The notes below the pieces were generated by a model. The model was not told the DNA's origin. It did not search any database and worked only from the letters and a program-made list of their open reading frames with translations. A stretch of 64,000 bases of DNA, taken from positions 6,811,831-6,875,830 of the forward strand of contig CM066914.1 of the NCBI GenBank assembly GCA_033964015.1. Direction: 5' to 3'. Positions 22,587 through 37,300 of this stretch are shown here, one piece after another. The DNA comes from Scolanthus callimorphus (Eukaryota > Cnidaria > Anthozoa > Actiniaria > Edwardsiidae). Position 1 is the first letter of the stretch, and each line of letters opens with the position of its first letter. The position numbers and the translations under genes are program-made.

Positions 22587-23466
22587 AATCAGAGCCAGAC
22601 ACAGGAGCCAAGCACTCAAGTGGTTCCTAACTTGACCCTCTCATTTACGGCAGGGCTCATAAGTGGTTTTTAAGGGGAATTTCGCCTTATAAGGTAACTA
22701 AAAGATAAGGAGAAACGCAACGGTTAACAAAAACTTGATATGGAGAGAAACAAAAACCCTGCCTACCCCTTGGGCTAATTATATCGGGAAAATTTGGTTT
22801 GATTCGGCAAAATATCAGGCGATTTTGGTTATTTATCATCCCACCTAAACATCCAAACAAAAAAACTATGTGTCCTCAGCTAAAAAAGGTTGCGTTAGAC
22901 GGACTTTATTTTGTCGATTCAATCAATTTTATTACACACATTCGTTATATTCGTTAATTTACATTGTTTAAAAGCACATATAAATAAGGAAAATAATTCA
23001 GATTTTGACATAAATTCTTGGTGTTCAGATGTTGTCATCAAAATCCTAACTTCCAACTATGGACTCTGTGAAACTGTGCTTTTCAGATCAGTTGAAGCAT
23101 ACATTTTACAGTAAACAATTTGCACATTCGTTCGCTTATATCTCGCTTGCAATATAAGATACCAGTCTGAAACTTGGCACATCTATTGAAGATATAATTC
23201 TCTTTCAGAATATTGGCTTTTTGTTTGAAATAACTCGCTAAAAAACAAAGTGTCTCCGGAGGTGAACACCAAGAATAGAAAAGGAATGGGGAGTTTGCAG
23301 GTGTTGCGTGACATTTTAATCTTGATCCTAATAAAAAGAAAATACCATATTTGAAAAGAGCTTGCAGAAATTAGAAAAAGCCGAAAATTTGAGTTGATTT
23401 GGGTAGATATTAGCGAAGTTATTGGCGCCCGAAGTAGGCTCTGTTTCTCTTTAAGCAATACTAAAG

Positions 23467-23946
23467 CCCGGGGGGGGGGGGGGGGGGGGGGGGGGTGTAG
23501 TGGGACTCCCATATGTTTTACTTCGGGGATGATCGTCGGAAATTTTCAGTTTCACCCCTAAAAGATACCAAACATGGCGGTCCATGGCGTGGCTCCAAAA
23601 ATATATTACCCTAAAAGATACCCCTAAAAGATGAGGTCTTATGTGCCCGGTAGGCGCGAAGAACACAGGTAACAGCTGAAAGATACCATCAAGAAATTTC
23701 CGTGTTTGTTTCTAATTTATCGTCTTCTCGTCGAATAATTTCTCTTTCTTACACGGTTTTTAGAAGCACCATCATGGGAAAAATAAATTTGGACACAGTT
23801 TCGGCCTTAAAGATACCAATCTCCATAAAATTTATTGAAGATCAAGATCACCCCTAAAAGAGACCAAACCACCGTGATTTTAACCCCTAAAAGATACGAC
23901 GATCATCCCCGACCAAAAAGTATGGGACTCCCTCCCCCCCCCCGGG
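23467..23946. mobile_element. hAT-like MITE, 480 bp, 8-bp target duplication, poly-G/C end
   Basis: The element starts CCCGGGGG with about 29 G residues and ends CCCCCCCCCCGGG. TACTAAAG flanks it on both sides (23459-23466 and 23947-23954). Subterminal TGGGACTCCCATATG and TATGGGACTCCC are inverted. An eight-base duplication points to the hAT group. CCCCTAAAAGATACCA-type motifs are repeated inside. Confidence 0.82.
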
Positions 23947-25261
23947 TACTAAAGTACTTTCCGCGTGCTCTCTGCTTTCTTACAAACACGAGGGGGGTGT
24001 TGGGAGAACTGATCACATATCAAGAAATTCCCGTTGAAATGTGTCGTTTTTTTCTAAATTCCTTATATGGAAGTTTCTACTTACCATATTTGGAAGTCCA
24101 GAAGTTTTCCTAGCTTATTTCTTGCCCTAAATTGGCAAAAAGTTCGCCAAAAGTTCTCATAACTTCTGTGCTATTTATCGTAACCACCTCAAATTTTAGG
24201 ATTTCACATACTTCAGTGAGCTCTTTTCAAATTTGGTATTTTTATTTTGCTGAGATCAAAATTGAAAATGTCACGCAACACCTGCCAACTCCCATTAACA
24301 ATAAGGAATTGTGCATGGTGGCCAAAGTAGCACAAGCTTTCGAGTTGGGCACCACGACTCGTCAGAAATGAGGCTTTAGAGTATCTATGTTTCAAATATT
24401 AATTCGAGGTTTCAAATGGTGTGCAATTATAATAACCAGAAACATATAACTTATATGTTTCTGTAATAACTGAATAGACAATAGATAAGAAAAGTCGTCG
24501 CGACAGAAAGCCATTTTGTGGTTTTTGCGCCGTCGCGAACTCCAGACTATATTTATTCTAATTATTTTACTAAAGAAATTTGATGTTGTGACTATTTTTC
24601 AAGTCTTTTACAAGAGTTTTAGATGAGCTGTTCTTTATTTTATCTTTTTTCAGTGACCCGATACCAGATACCGTGGCTATAGGGACAGTAGATCTCGTTC
24701 CTGATTGGCTGACGAACTCAAGCGGGAGACAGAGCGGAAATGACCAAAAATGAAATGTCTAACTTCGCCATATTTCAATATATAAGCTCAAGATTCCGTA
24801 TACAAAGAGTTTCTATGGCTAAAAGCTTAATTTCAAATTTTTAAGAAAATTGAAGAATATGCATTTAGATATGATTGAGCAAAGTTTGCATAATTCCTGA
24901 TCAAAGTACTAATTCTCCCATAAAATGGCACAGAAACCAATATTTAAAGCTTAATATCTCAAAGACGGATCCATTAGAAAAAAGTCGTTTTTGATATTTT
25001 GTTTTTAATCAGACAAGGAGTCTGTATGCAAAAAGTCAAGCTTATCTGAGCTAACCTGACCTTATTATTTGAAATTTAGTGGTCTAAGCAGGTCATTTCC
25101 GCTCTTCCCAAGCGGGATGATAAAAAACAAAAACCATCCACCAAATCTTGTACCCAGAGCCCCGCTGTATCGTGTCATCTGCCAGTAGAGATAACTCCCG
25201 AAGCTCCAAACTTTTGTTTCGGCCTTATGTGACTGAGTTTGACTTCACATTTCTTTCTGAT

Positions 25262-25386
25262 ATGAGTACAATAAGCAAACGACTTGATCTGTCGGTGCTA
25301 CGGTACAGTCGAGTTATGGAAGATATCGGCATCTTGGTCAAAGGGTTAAACATCCAAGGCGACGATGAGATTCTCTCCATTACTAG
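25262..25386 (+). CDS. BtaA-like gene, exon 1 (N-terminus to SAM motif)
   Basis: Encodes MSTISKRLDLSVLRYSRVMED through DDEILSIT and ends in phase 2 at ACTAG before GTAAGAGG. The next exon restores SSGDN, completing the nucleotide-binding loop. The frame is open further 5' to at least 25148, so a longer N-terminus or an acceptor near TTGTACCCAG (about 25158) is possible. Confidence 0.7.
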
Positions 25387-28300
25387 GTAAGAGGCCATAG
25401 TTTCTTTAGTAAATAAGAATAGGTGGAAAGGATCTTCTGGGATCTTCTTCTTATCGTTGCGTTTCGAAGCACACGAGGGACGCAAGCCTTGGATACGTGC
25501 TCACGGGTCGATTGAATCGACCCGTCCCCCTGCTGTGTTCAACCTCTGAGACTACTGCGCGCCTGGGCAATAGCTGTCAGTCGCATTGTGTCTCCTAATC
25601 TGATCCGTCGAATACCTGACAGCACATCATACACAGCTCATTTGGTCAGGGAATCAATTCTATATTTATCGGGTAAAAAGAAGCAAACGTAAGAAGGACA
25701 TATTTATTTTGACGCCTTAATCTGAACTATTCCCGACTATTTGGCCTTTGCGCGTAGTTTTAAAAGAGCTGTAAATGTTTTTCCAATGTGCTTCTTGGTA
25801 TCAGCGTGAAACGTAGAGACATATTGTTTAGTGTTTAGCAATGAAACGAAGCGCGTTCGACGCGACATTTGGTGCAATGCAATCAGATTTTCATTTTTAT
25901 TGTACGTGAAAAACAAGGCGAAAACTGAAGTAGCGCGCAGTCCGCGCAATTTTGCGTTGCAAAGCCTCTTTGTCCGCACATATAGAGTAAGTCAGTGATC
26001 ATAGGTCGGATATAAGTAGATTATACTTTATTTGGGCATACATTTGTTATTTGCTCGACTTTGGCGCTGAATTTGAAGTCGAAGCTCATATTACCCTGTC
26101 TCCTACTGTGATGCGTGGGTTCTAACATTGCAACAAGCCACAGCTTCTTTCAAGATTTCAGCGTAAATGACGGCAGATAAGCTTCATACTTGCGTCCGAG
26201 ATTCAAGGCAAAACCATCGTCGTCGTCCTTGTGTCGAGTGTTTTCAGCAGATGTACGATGTAAGTTTTGTATTTATCAGAATTGATACAGAACCCACAAC
26301 CCTATGTGTCTGTTGTTAACTTAAAAGTTACCCTGATATTTAGAATGTTACCGTTTTAAAGCGTTGACTAACTAAGCAAATAGAATTACACAATTCAATG
26401 TTCATTTGAAATGATATTGTGAATGCTAATGGACTCTCCACATTTAGGTTAGCGACATTAAAGTTAGCTACAAGGGGCTACAAGCAACATGGATAAACAC
26501 GTGTTATGCGATTCACATCAGACTCAGGAGGTCTGTAAGATTCAACTAAACGTCGGACAACAATCACTTTGCCGCCCCCTATGTTGTTGTGAGGTTTAGA
26601 TTAAAGTATGTAAAAAATAAATCATTGTCCATCCCTCCTAAGTGCTTGATAGCAACAGAATCACTAGGCGTCTCGCCCATGATTTTGAGGTTTAGATCAA
26701 AGTATGTAAAATTAAATCATTGTCTATCCCTCCTAAGTGCTTGACAGCAACAGAATCACTAGGCGACTCGCCCGTGGTTTTGTGAGGTTAGATTAAAGCA
26801 TGTAAAATAAATCATTGTCTATCCCTCCTAAGTGCTTGATAGCAACAGAATCACTAGGCGACTCGCCCATGGTTTGTGAGGTTTAGATCAAAGTATGTTA
26901 AAATAAATCATTGTCTATCCCTCCTAAGTGCTTGATAGCAACAGAATCACTAGGCGACTCGCCCATGGTTTTGTGAGGTTTAGATCAAAGTATGTAAAAA
27001 TAAATCATTGTCTATCCCTCCTAAGTGCTTGATAGCAACAGAATCACTAGGCGACTCGCCCATGGTTTGTGAGGTTTAGATCAAAGTATGTTAAAATAAA
27101 TCATTGTCTATCCCTCCTAAGTGCTTGATAGCAACAGAATCACTAGGCGTCTCGCCCATGGTTTTGTGAGGTTTAGATCAAAGTATGTAAAATTAAATCA
27201 TTGTCTATCCCTCCTAAGTGCTAGATAGCAACAGAATCACTAGGCGACTCGCCCATGGTTTTGTGAGGTTTAGATCAAAGTATGTTAAAATAAATCATTG
27301 TCTATCCCTCCTAAGTGCTTGATAGCAACAGAATCACTAGGCGACTCGCCCATGGTTTTGTGAGGTTTAGATCAAAGTATGTTAAAATAAATCATTGTCT
27401 ATCCCTCCTAAGTGCTTGATAGCAACAGAATCACTAGGCGACTCGCCCATGGTTTTGTGAGGTTTAGATCAAAGTATGTTAAAATAAATCATTGTCTATC
27501 CCTCCTAAGTGCTTGATAGCAACAGAATCACTAGGCGACTCGCCCATGGTTTTGTGAGGTTTAGATCAAAGTATGTTAAAATAAATCATTGTCTATCCCT
27601 CCTAAGTGCTTGATAGCAACAGAATCACTAGGCGTCTCGCCCATGGTTTTGTGAGGTTTAGATCAAAGTATGTAAAAATAAATCATTGTCTATCCCTCCT
27701 AAGTGCTTGATAGCAACAGAATCACTAGGCGACTCGCCCGTGGTTTTGTGAGGTTTAGATCAAAGTATGTAAAAATAAATAATTGTCTATCCCTCCTAAG
27801 TGCTAGATAGCAGATTTACCCATCTAGTCCCCGAGGAATTAAAGGAGAAATAACCGACAGCCGCTAGTTACGCTAGTTATGGCCCTTTTCAATCCATGCA
27901 TATATCGGCTGCAATGGTATCTGTTAGATGGTTTTCGTTCTCTTGCCGAAGCAACTAATCCTCGCACCGGAATAAATGTGACTTTTATATTGTAATTCAA
28001 CTCTTGCTTAGATGGCTTTTCATTTTAGACGGTCTATAAGGTTATTGGTTTTAAAGTTTAAATTGTTTTCTAATGTTGAAGCTACAAATCGTCTGGAAAC
28101 ATTTTGTCTATTGTCGATTTGTTCACTTTAAAAATAAAAATATTTGCTATAGTTGTTTTTTGTATAGTCCCCAACTTTGCGAACTGTCCGCTAACACTTT
28201 GTCAACACGGGACTAAGCTACTTCCTTCTTAAGCGCATAACAATTTAATCCGCGGGCCGCAAACTGATCGTGATTATCCAATTAAGAAACGCGTCCATAG

Positions 28301-31300
28301 GAACCTCGATGTCATGTGGTGTGCACGGATTCATCGCTTGCGTCTCCTCATGGGCCTCTGTCCCTAACGAGGTCTACAAGCGACGCGCAAACATTTACGG
28401 ACTAATAGTAATATATTGCTCGGAGCGAGCAGAGAGTCTAATTTTGCTGCTTTGCACGTTGCTTTGCATGTTGGTATGCATTACAGTCGAATATCTGCAC
28501 TCAATTTTCACCTTATGTGGTAAAATGACGTCACAGTCATAGCATAATGCTACCGTGGAGTGAATCGCTGAAAATCGGTCTAAACATCATCAGAGTTACA
28601 TAAGTGACTTACAAAGCGCACAAGAAATTTAAAAATGAAACTTTTCAACTCAAGTTGATGTGGAATGCTCTTTCTTTTATTAAAAAAAGCTTCTTTATAT
28701 CATATACAGCTTTCCCCAAGCTTTCTATACTTCTCTTACCGACTTCACAATTCCCCAGCCCGATTCTAGATCTCTTCTCCTAACATCTCGTTTCTTTGTA
28801 GTTCTGGAGACAATGTATTAAATTTGCTCCTCTTGCGTCCCCGACGTATCGGTAAGTTGGAACTTTCGAACTGGCCCGACCTCTAAAATACAGTAAACAT
28901 GATGAAAAGGGGTGTTGCCTCCCCTGCCCCATTGGCGCAAAGTTCTGGTCCCACACAGTTAAAACATCAGGCAACTTTATATCATATTGCACTGTTTCAT
29001 GTGAAAGACAAACTTCTAGTGAGGTCGAGCAGGATTGCCTTTGCCCCTTAGGAATCTGAATTATTTCTGCCATTTCTCTATTCATACCACTTTCTTTGTG
29101 CAGTTGCAATAGATATGAGCCCTATACAGAATGCACTACTTGAGCTGAAAATTGCAGCCATAAAGGATCTTGATGAACATAGTGAGTTTCTAGAACTCTT
29201 GGGTGTTCTACCATCAAATAGAAGGTAAAGTAGTGATAAAACGAAACAACAAGGCTTACCATTTTCAAAGTAACTGTAACTGTAAAAAAGAAATGACAAA
29301 TAAATTGACATTGGAAAAAATTGAAAGACGGATGGGCGTGACATATTTTGTAGCCCAAAAAATTCTATGCTAATTGGCCCTAATGAGGTAACAGTAAAAG
29401 AGTGAACTCTATTGCCATTTTGCTCTTTTGGTAATGATTGGAGAATTATTGGTGGAAAAATGTCTGACAATGTTTTATTGGACATCAATCTTTTATTGGA
29501 TATCAATCTTGCTGCTGAAGTTAAGGTAAGAGCAGAGAGGCCACCCTGGGGGAGCAACCATTAAAAACGTTGAGGTGTTCGAAAGGAAAAGTGAAATTTG
29601 CCACTCCTTCCTTTTCCATATTGGGAATTAATGGAATTTGAGACCTATATAATAAGGGTGGCCTGGAAAAGGAAAAGGTACTACGGTGGCTGATACGGGC
29701 CATGAAAAAGTCACTCCTCTTTCTGTTGTCAGCTGTTATTCAGAAAGACAGGACGATCTGAGTTATAACTGGAAATGTTCACTTACAACTGGAAATGTTC
29801 ACTTACAACTGGAAATGTTCACTTACAACTGGAAATGTTCACTTAGGGACCGTTCATTTTTTATCAGGGAGGGGGGGCTGGTGGAAATGAGGGGGGTCAC
29901 CCAAAAAAATACGGCCTCAAAGGGGGGTCACCCAAAAAAATACGCCACTAAAGGGGGGGTCACCCAAAAAAATACAAGCACATAACAGGGAGGAAACGAA
30001 AAGTTTGTATTTTTACAGCATGCAATGTTTGTTACACACTCAATACTTAATAAAATTTCGGCGCGCTTCGCGCGCATGCAGAATTTAACATATAATATGC
30101 ACTGATAGGCCTGCCGGGCAGTCTCTATGTTTGAAAGAACACACCTTAAGGTTAGCGTGAGTTCAACGTTTAGTCATTTGGGCTAAACGTTAATTTCTTC
30201 ATTTGCGGAGCGCATGAAAAATATTACCTAAAGGCTCAGGAGCCCTTCACTAGGAGCATTCATATAACCTATATAATGAGCGTATTTCCTGGGCTCCTGA
30301 CAGGCTTTGGTTACTATACACAAAAAAACATGTACCCTTTTTCTGAGGCTTGATGAAATGCGGTTATCAAAAGTTGGGCGCGCTTCGCGCGCAAAGATTA
30401 TGTGACCCCCTCTTTATGTAAAATGTCTTCTACTAGGTCAAATAGGGGACCTGAGGTGGGTGTCACGAAAACGCTTAATAGTTCTAAGGGGGTATCGGTT
30501 CCTTAGCTTTGACATAAGTAAGAAAAAACGTTAAGAAGAACGAGACTGCATCACTTATAGGCCTTTCCAGATTGTGCTCCCAAAAGCTAAAATAGTGCTC
30601 CCAAAAATGCCCAAAGATGCTGAAAAAGTGCTCCAAAATCAAAATAGTGCTCAAAAGTTGCTCCAAAAGTCAAAAATGTGCTACCGAATATTTTTAATTA
30701 TTTGAAAGAAAAGATTCTTTCCAATTTAGATTTGCAACTAAAAGGCAAGTTTCCATTGAATAGAAGTCAATAATTGCACAAATAACGAATAATACTTTTA
30801 TTAAATAAATGCGTTAGAGTAGTTTTCTTTCGCTTTCGGGAAATGGACGCTTTTGCCGGTTCTGATAATAAAGCGCCTCTACTTATGGCAGTTTCTATGG
30901 GATTATCTTCGATTTCTTCGCCACTAGCTCGACGAAGCGTCCACCATTTTGATCTGGGCAGACAGATATTCCATATAAGGCGCTAGATTAGTTATTAACT
31001 AGTTCCCCAGCCCACAGGCTACCCAATACTGTACCACAGGAATGGATACCCAATCAAATGTCGAAATCACCAGGTTTTAGCCTAGTTGAGATATTTTTTT
31101 GTAGTCAAGGGAACTTGAAATTGCTATATAAAACAAAAAATCCAGTAATTTGCTTCAAATAAACTAGAAATGGCTTGTTCACCAAAAAAGTTGTCAGAAG
31201 ATGCTCTTTGGCCAAAAAAGTGCTCTCTGATCAAAATAGTGCTCCCAAAGCCAAATTGCACAATCTGGAAAGGCCTAATCACTTAGGCAAGAGTCTATCT

Positions 31301-34300
31301 TACAGGGCAAGCATTTATAAGGGGGGGGGGGGGGGGGGCACCAGAAAAATACATTGGATTTTGGGGGGCCACCTAAAAAAATACGGACATGAAAGGGGGG
31401 GCCACCCAAAAAAATACAGGGTCTCCGCTCATTTCCACCAGCCCCCCCTCCCTGATAAAAAATGAACGGTCCCTAATACAACTGGAAATGTTCACTTATA
31501 ACTGGAAATGTTCACTTATAACTGGAAATGTTCACTTATAAGTGGAAATGCTCACTTATAACTGGAAATGTTCACTTATAACTGGAAATGTTCAGTTATA
31601 AGTTAAATGTTCAGTTATAAGTGAAAATGTTCAATTATAAGTGAAAATGTTCAGTTATAAGTGAAATGTTCAGTTATAAGTGAAAATGTTCAGTTATAAG
31701 TGAAAATGTTCAGTTATAACTGAAAATGTTCAGTTATAAGTGAAATGTTCAGTTATAAGTGAAAATGTTCAGTTATAACTGGAAAGGTGCAGTTTAAGGG
31801 TTTGTAATGTTCAGTTAGGGTTTCTAATGTACAGCGGTTTCTCGACTGCAACGTGCACGTGGAGCTGTCAGTGTTCAACGTAGTTTTCACAGATAAAGAG
31901 GTCAGCATATCCTTTATCAATTGCTTCTGCTCGTTTTATAGATCTTATTCCAGCCAACTATTTGTGTTTTGCCGAGTTACATTCCTGCGCTAGATTCGAC
32001 AACAACTGCCACAAGAGATGAATTGGTTGAGGGTTACTTTCATTTAGGGTTCCAGTACTCAGAGATAATACTACTTTTACTTGGATCACATGGTGTAAGA
32101 TTAAGTCTGAGGCAGCTCAAAAGAATCTTGCATTCTAAGGGCCTAACCAGGAACAAAAATCAGAGCCTGATTGTGGATGTGGTTGAAGCTGTTGATCGGG
32201 AACTATCGAGTGGAACTGGGGGCCTTATCGGATACCGCCAGATGCATCAGCGTATGACATTGCATCACGGGCTCACAATAGACAGAGAGACGGTCAGAGT
32301 AATCCTGAAGGGACTGGACCCTGAAGGAGTACAGCGCCGCTCACGTCACAAGCTAATACGCCGAAAAATACTACGCAAGTGCTCCAAACTTCATATGGCA
32401 CATTGATGGGTATGATAAATTGAAGCCCTACGGTTTCTGCATACACGGGGCAACATAGATGGGTATAGTCGAAGGATAATGTGGCTTGAGGTAGACCATA
32501 CCAACAACGACCCTCGCGTAACAGCAAAGTACTTTACAGACTGTGTGCGAACTGTTGAAGGAACGCCGACTGTAGTAAGAGCTGACTGTGGGACTGAAAA
32601 CTGCCATATAGCTACCATCCAGAGATTCTTCAGAGCAGACCACGAAGACTCTTTGTCCGGACAAAAGAGTTTTATGCAGGGGCGTAGCCAGGGGGAGGGG
32701 GGGGCAGGGACCCCCTTTCTCGGGAGATTTTCCCATACATTTACTGTATTTGATGAAGGAAATTTGCACATTTTCGTCCCGTGTTTTCACTATCCGGCTC
32801 CCCCCTTCAGAAATTGGCTACGCCGCTGTTATGTATGGACGCTCCGTTTCAAATCAAAGGATAGAGTCCTGGTGGAGTATACTCAGAAAATCCGACACTG
32901 ATTTCTGGATAAGTTTCTTTAAAGATCTAAGGATAGAGGACTGTTTTATGACCAGGATGTATTACAGAGAAATTGCCTGAAATTTTGTTTCTTGCCATTA
33001 ATTAAAGAAGAATTACATCGTGTTGCCCAACTGTGGAATTTACATAGAATTCGTCCCCAGCCAGAAAACCAAAGATCACCACCTGGTAGACCTGATGTGC
33101 TGTATTTCTTGCCTCATGCAAGGGGAACTCGCAGCTATATCAAGCCCGTTACGTTTGACGAGATAGGGAAGTTGCAGAGGAAGTTTATTGCGTAGGAAAT
33201 GATGATAGTAGTATTAACCAGGAGTTCGAGGTATTCAAGGAATTGGCAAACCTTATAATAGAGGAAGAAAACCTAGCTTCCCCAGCGAATGCGGATCAAG
33301 CCCTAGATTTGTACATAACGATACTTGCGCATATTAAAAATATTATGTAAACGAAGCACAATGACGGCTAGTTTATTCAATTGATGCGGAATCGGCTGAT
33401 TATATGCATGGGAACGTTTCATTCCGGACCTCGCCATGGTAAACTTGTTATGATTTGACTTTGAACTCATGAACATATCATAAAGAGCCTCGGAGGTGGA
33501 ACAATTCATAGATAACTGAACATTTTGCTAAACATTTTGCTTTTACAGTAATCGGCACAGATTGTGTACAATTTGTAGAATAAAGTCAATTTTTCGTCAG
33601 AGAATGTATTTGCAAAGGTTAACGTTGTTGATAAAGACAGTAATATAAGAGACAGGACCCAAAAATGGTTTCGAGATTCTGTTATAGAATAAGGAGCCAG
33701 AGCTCCTTAGTTACCAACTTTAAGTGCCCTGGATCCCGCAGAGATGTGGATTTTTTTTTCATATCTCTGCGGGTGGCACCCAGCTTTCTAGTGAATAACA
33801 ACATTCCAGCTCAACGCCTAGGCGTCGTAATCTCCAAGTGTTAGCCACTTGAACTGAAACAAAGTGCGTTCTATCTGTCAGCATTGCCATTGTTATATTG
33901 CCTCTAGACCAGGAATGTTTCGCAACTAACGCTCGTCGCTTCGCAAGAGACATCGATAGTCTACTTTTCCGACCTTTAAAATTGAATATCGGGGCATCGC
34001 TTCGTTGTAATAAAAACTGCACCTCAGGCCGTCGACGACGGACGACAGATCTAAAATGAACATTCCTACACAAAAGAAACATGTAGTAAAGAATCAAGCA
34101 TAAATGCATTACTTTAGATTTTTAGGTTCCACTAAAAACTGCAATGAAACCCCAATTTTACGATATTTCCGATAACGCATTTGACGGTCCCGGCGAATGA
34201 TATAGTTACATGTAAATGTATAAAGAACCTGATCTTGGGATTCTGGAAAGAATAACAGTTCCCGGCAAACTTTCATACTGTATATGTTTGAAGAATAAAC

Positions 34301-37300
34301 AGAAATTTAGCAATCATAAAAAGCTAAGCTTTGTGTTCTCTTGTTGCGTTTCCTGACTGAAGATTTAGATTTAGATTTAGAAATCGTTTCCCGGCCACAC
34401 CATTGCAACAATACCCCCAAAGTACGATTAATTTTCGCGGGCCTGTGGATATCGTAAAATCGCAGAGCCCAACGACTTACCTTCTGACGCGCTATACTTT
34501 CTCTGTATACACAATGCTTGCGAAAAAACCCTAGACAAGACCAACTGAAAAGCAGATAAACCTGGAACACTGAAGCCTATGCTTTAAAAGAGGTCTACGG
34601 ACAGTCATGCACAACCTGTAGGAAACTTTCTTCTGTAACCCAAGTTATTCAGCCATGCAAGCAAGGCAGAGCCTTTGCCGGATAAACCAGCTCAGATACA
34701 AAGTACAGTTTAAGATAATTATTTCTGGAAGCCTTAAACTTCTGTATCCCAAGGCATTCAGCCATGCAAGTACGACAGAGCCTTTGCCCGGATAAACCAG
34801 CTAAGATACAGAGTACAGTTTAAGATAATTATTTCAGAAAGCCTTAAACTTCTGTATCCCAAGGCATTCAGCCATGCAAGCACGGCAGATTGCCCGGATA
34901 AACCAGCTAAGATACAGAGTACAGTTTAAGATCATTATTTCTGGAAGCCTTAAACTTCTGTATCCCAAGGCATTCAGCCATGCAAGCACAACAGAGCCTT
35001 TGCCCGGATAAGATAATTATTTCAGAAAGCCTTTATTTTCTGTATCCCAAGGCATTCAGCCATGCAAGCACGACAGAGCCTTTGCCCGGATAAACCAGCT
35101 AAGATACAGAGTACAGTTTAAGATAATTATTTCCGAAAGCCTTTATTTTCTGTATCCCAAGGCATTCAGCCATGCAAGCACAACAGAGCCTTTGCCCGGA
35201 TAAACCAGCTAAGATACAGAGTACAGTTTAAGATAATTATTTCCGAAAGCCTTTATTTTCTGTATCCCAAGGCATTCAGCCATGAAAGCAAGACAGAGCC
35301 TTTGCCCGGATAAACCAGCTAAGATACAGAGTACAGTTTAAGATAATTATTTCCGAAAGCCTTTATTTTCTGTATCCCAAGGCATTCAGCCATGAAAGCA
35401 CGACAGAGCCTTTGCCCGGATAAACCAGCTAAGATACAGAGTACAGTTTAAGATAATTATTTCAGAAAGCCTTTATTTTCTGTATCCCAAGGCATTCAGC
35501 CATGCAAGCACGGCAGAGCCTTTGTCCGGATAAACCAGCTAAGATACAGAGTACTGTTTAAGATAATTATTTCTGGAAGCCTTAAACTTCTGTATCCCAA
35601 GGCATTCAGCCATGCAAGCACGACAGAGCCTTTGCCCGGATAAACCAGCTAAGATACAGAGTACAGTTTAAGATAATTATTTCAGAAAGCCTTTATTTTC
35701 TGTATCCCAAGGCATTCAGCCATGCAAGCACGGCAGAACCTTTGCCCGGATAAACCAGCTAAGATACAGAGTACAGTTTAAGATAATTATTTCCGAAAGC
35801 CTTTATTTTCTGTATCCCAAGGCATTCAGCCATGCAAGCACGGCAGAACCTTTGCCCGGATAAACCAGCTAAGATACAGAGTACAGTTTAAGATAATTAT
35901 TTCAGAAAGCCTTGAAACTGTATCCCAAGGCATTCAGCCATGCAAGCAGGACAGAGCCTTTGCCCGGATAAACCAGCTAAGATACAGAGTATAGTTTAAG
36001 ATAATTACTTCAGAAAGCCTTTATTTTCTGTATCCCAAGGCATTCAGCCATGCAAGCACGGCAGAACCTTTGCCCGGATAAACCAGCTAAGATACAGAGT
36101 ACAGTTTAAGATAATTATTTCTGAAAGCCTTAAACTGTATCCCAAGGCATTCAGCCATGCAAGCACGACAGAGCCTTTGCCCGGATAAGCCAGCTAAGAT
36201 ACAGAGTACAGTTTAAGGTTACAGGATACATTCGCGGCCTTCTATTTACGAAATTTTCGAAAATCACAGTTCTTCCTTATCGAGGCCTGATCTTTACTCT
36301 CTCGAAAAAAAATTCCTGAAATCTTAAAAGCAGCGTGAGAAATGTATAGAAAACTAGAAATGCCCGAGAAATATGTCTTTCAATACAGGCGAGATAATCC
36401 TTTAATCCTATTGTGATATCTACTCGGTTCAGCGCACATCATTAGCATTTTCGCGTAAGATACGGGACATTTGTGACTGTTATGGTCCGCCATATTTTGT
36501 CACACATTGTTGTTCTCTGGTTTAGTATATAAGTGTCGTGTAGAAACGATTTTTCTGAAAATTCTCTATTCTCAATCATGGGGAAGCGAAAAAGCTTAAC
36601 CGCAGTCCTTGGGTCTCAAAGCGTGCGAAAGGAGTAAAAAAAGCCAAATCTTTAAGCTTTCAGGAGAACATGAAATAACAACTCGCTCTGTCTGACAAAG
36701 GCTCGTGGTTCGATCAACCCAAATCCAAGGAGAATGCTGAAGACGAAGAACAGCGGACAGAAGATCCACCAATTGCATCAAGTTCGAGAATAAAGATATT
36801 TGGACTTGATAAAGAATCGTCTGAAAGCCAAAGCGATTTGTCTTTGTCGTTTTTCTCGGCGCGCGCCTTTGCTTTGGTTTCGCTTTTCCCTTTTCAAAGT
36901 TTGGGCACTTCTTAGAACTCGGTTTTGGGACACGGCTTAACCATACCGTTTGATTTCGAATTCCAAGACGATAATAAATGTTCGCTTTGACAATTTTTAC
37001 AAGAGACCGGAAAGAAGCCTCATTATCTATTCCGCGCGAAAAAGTATGTACTTGCTGGCACACCGGGGGTGCCTGCCGTGATTGGCTGGAAGTGAAGTGC
37101 GTGATGACAGATTCGTCACTAATCCCTCTTATGTTTACACGACTTTAGAAGCCCAAAACTCGCCTCTCAGATTTCGTTAAATCTAGTGTATAAATGCTTT
37201 GATAGACCAACAGGTTTTTAACGGAATGCTTTGAAATTTTGCCATGAGATAGATAAATGGTTGGGGAGCAAAAGTGTGCCGGGCTTTTGTGAATTTCGCA

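Larger units (their letters stand above)
18330..25261. other. Gene-poor repeat region between gene C and the BtaA-like gene
   Basis: I could not support any host exon on either strand here. The stretch is built of short hairpins, MITEs, one LINE 3' end and homopolymer tracts, which are listed individually. It must also contain the promoter of gene C (upstream of 18329) and that of the BtaA-like gene (upstream of 25262). Confidence 0.5.

Noticed and set aside
24438..24464. 27-base perfect palindrome CAGAAACATATAA/TTATATGTTTCTG as a microRNA
   Set aside because: Too short and AT-rich for a precursor hairpin. Simple palindromes of this size are common in such DNA.
36700..36725. tRNA-like B-box (GGTTCGATC)
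   Set aside because: No matching A-box, acceptor stem or anticodon arm could be folded around it.
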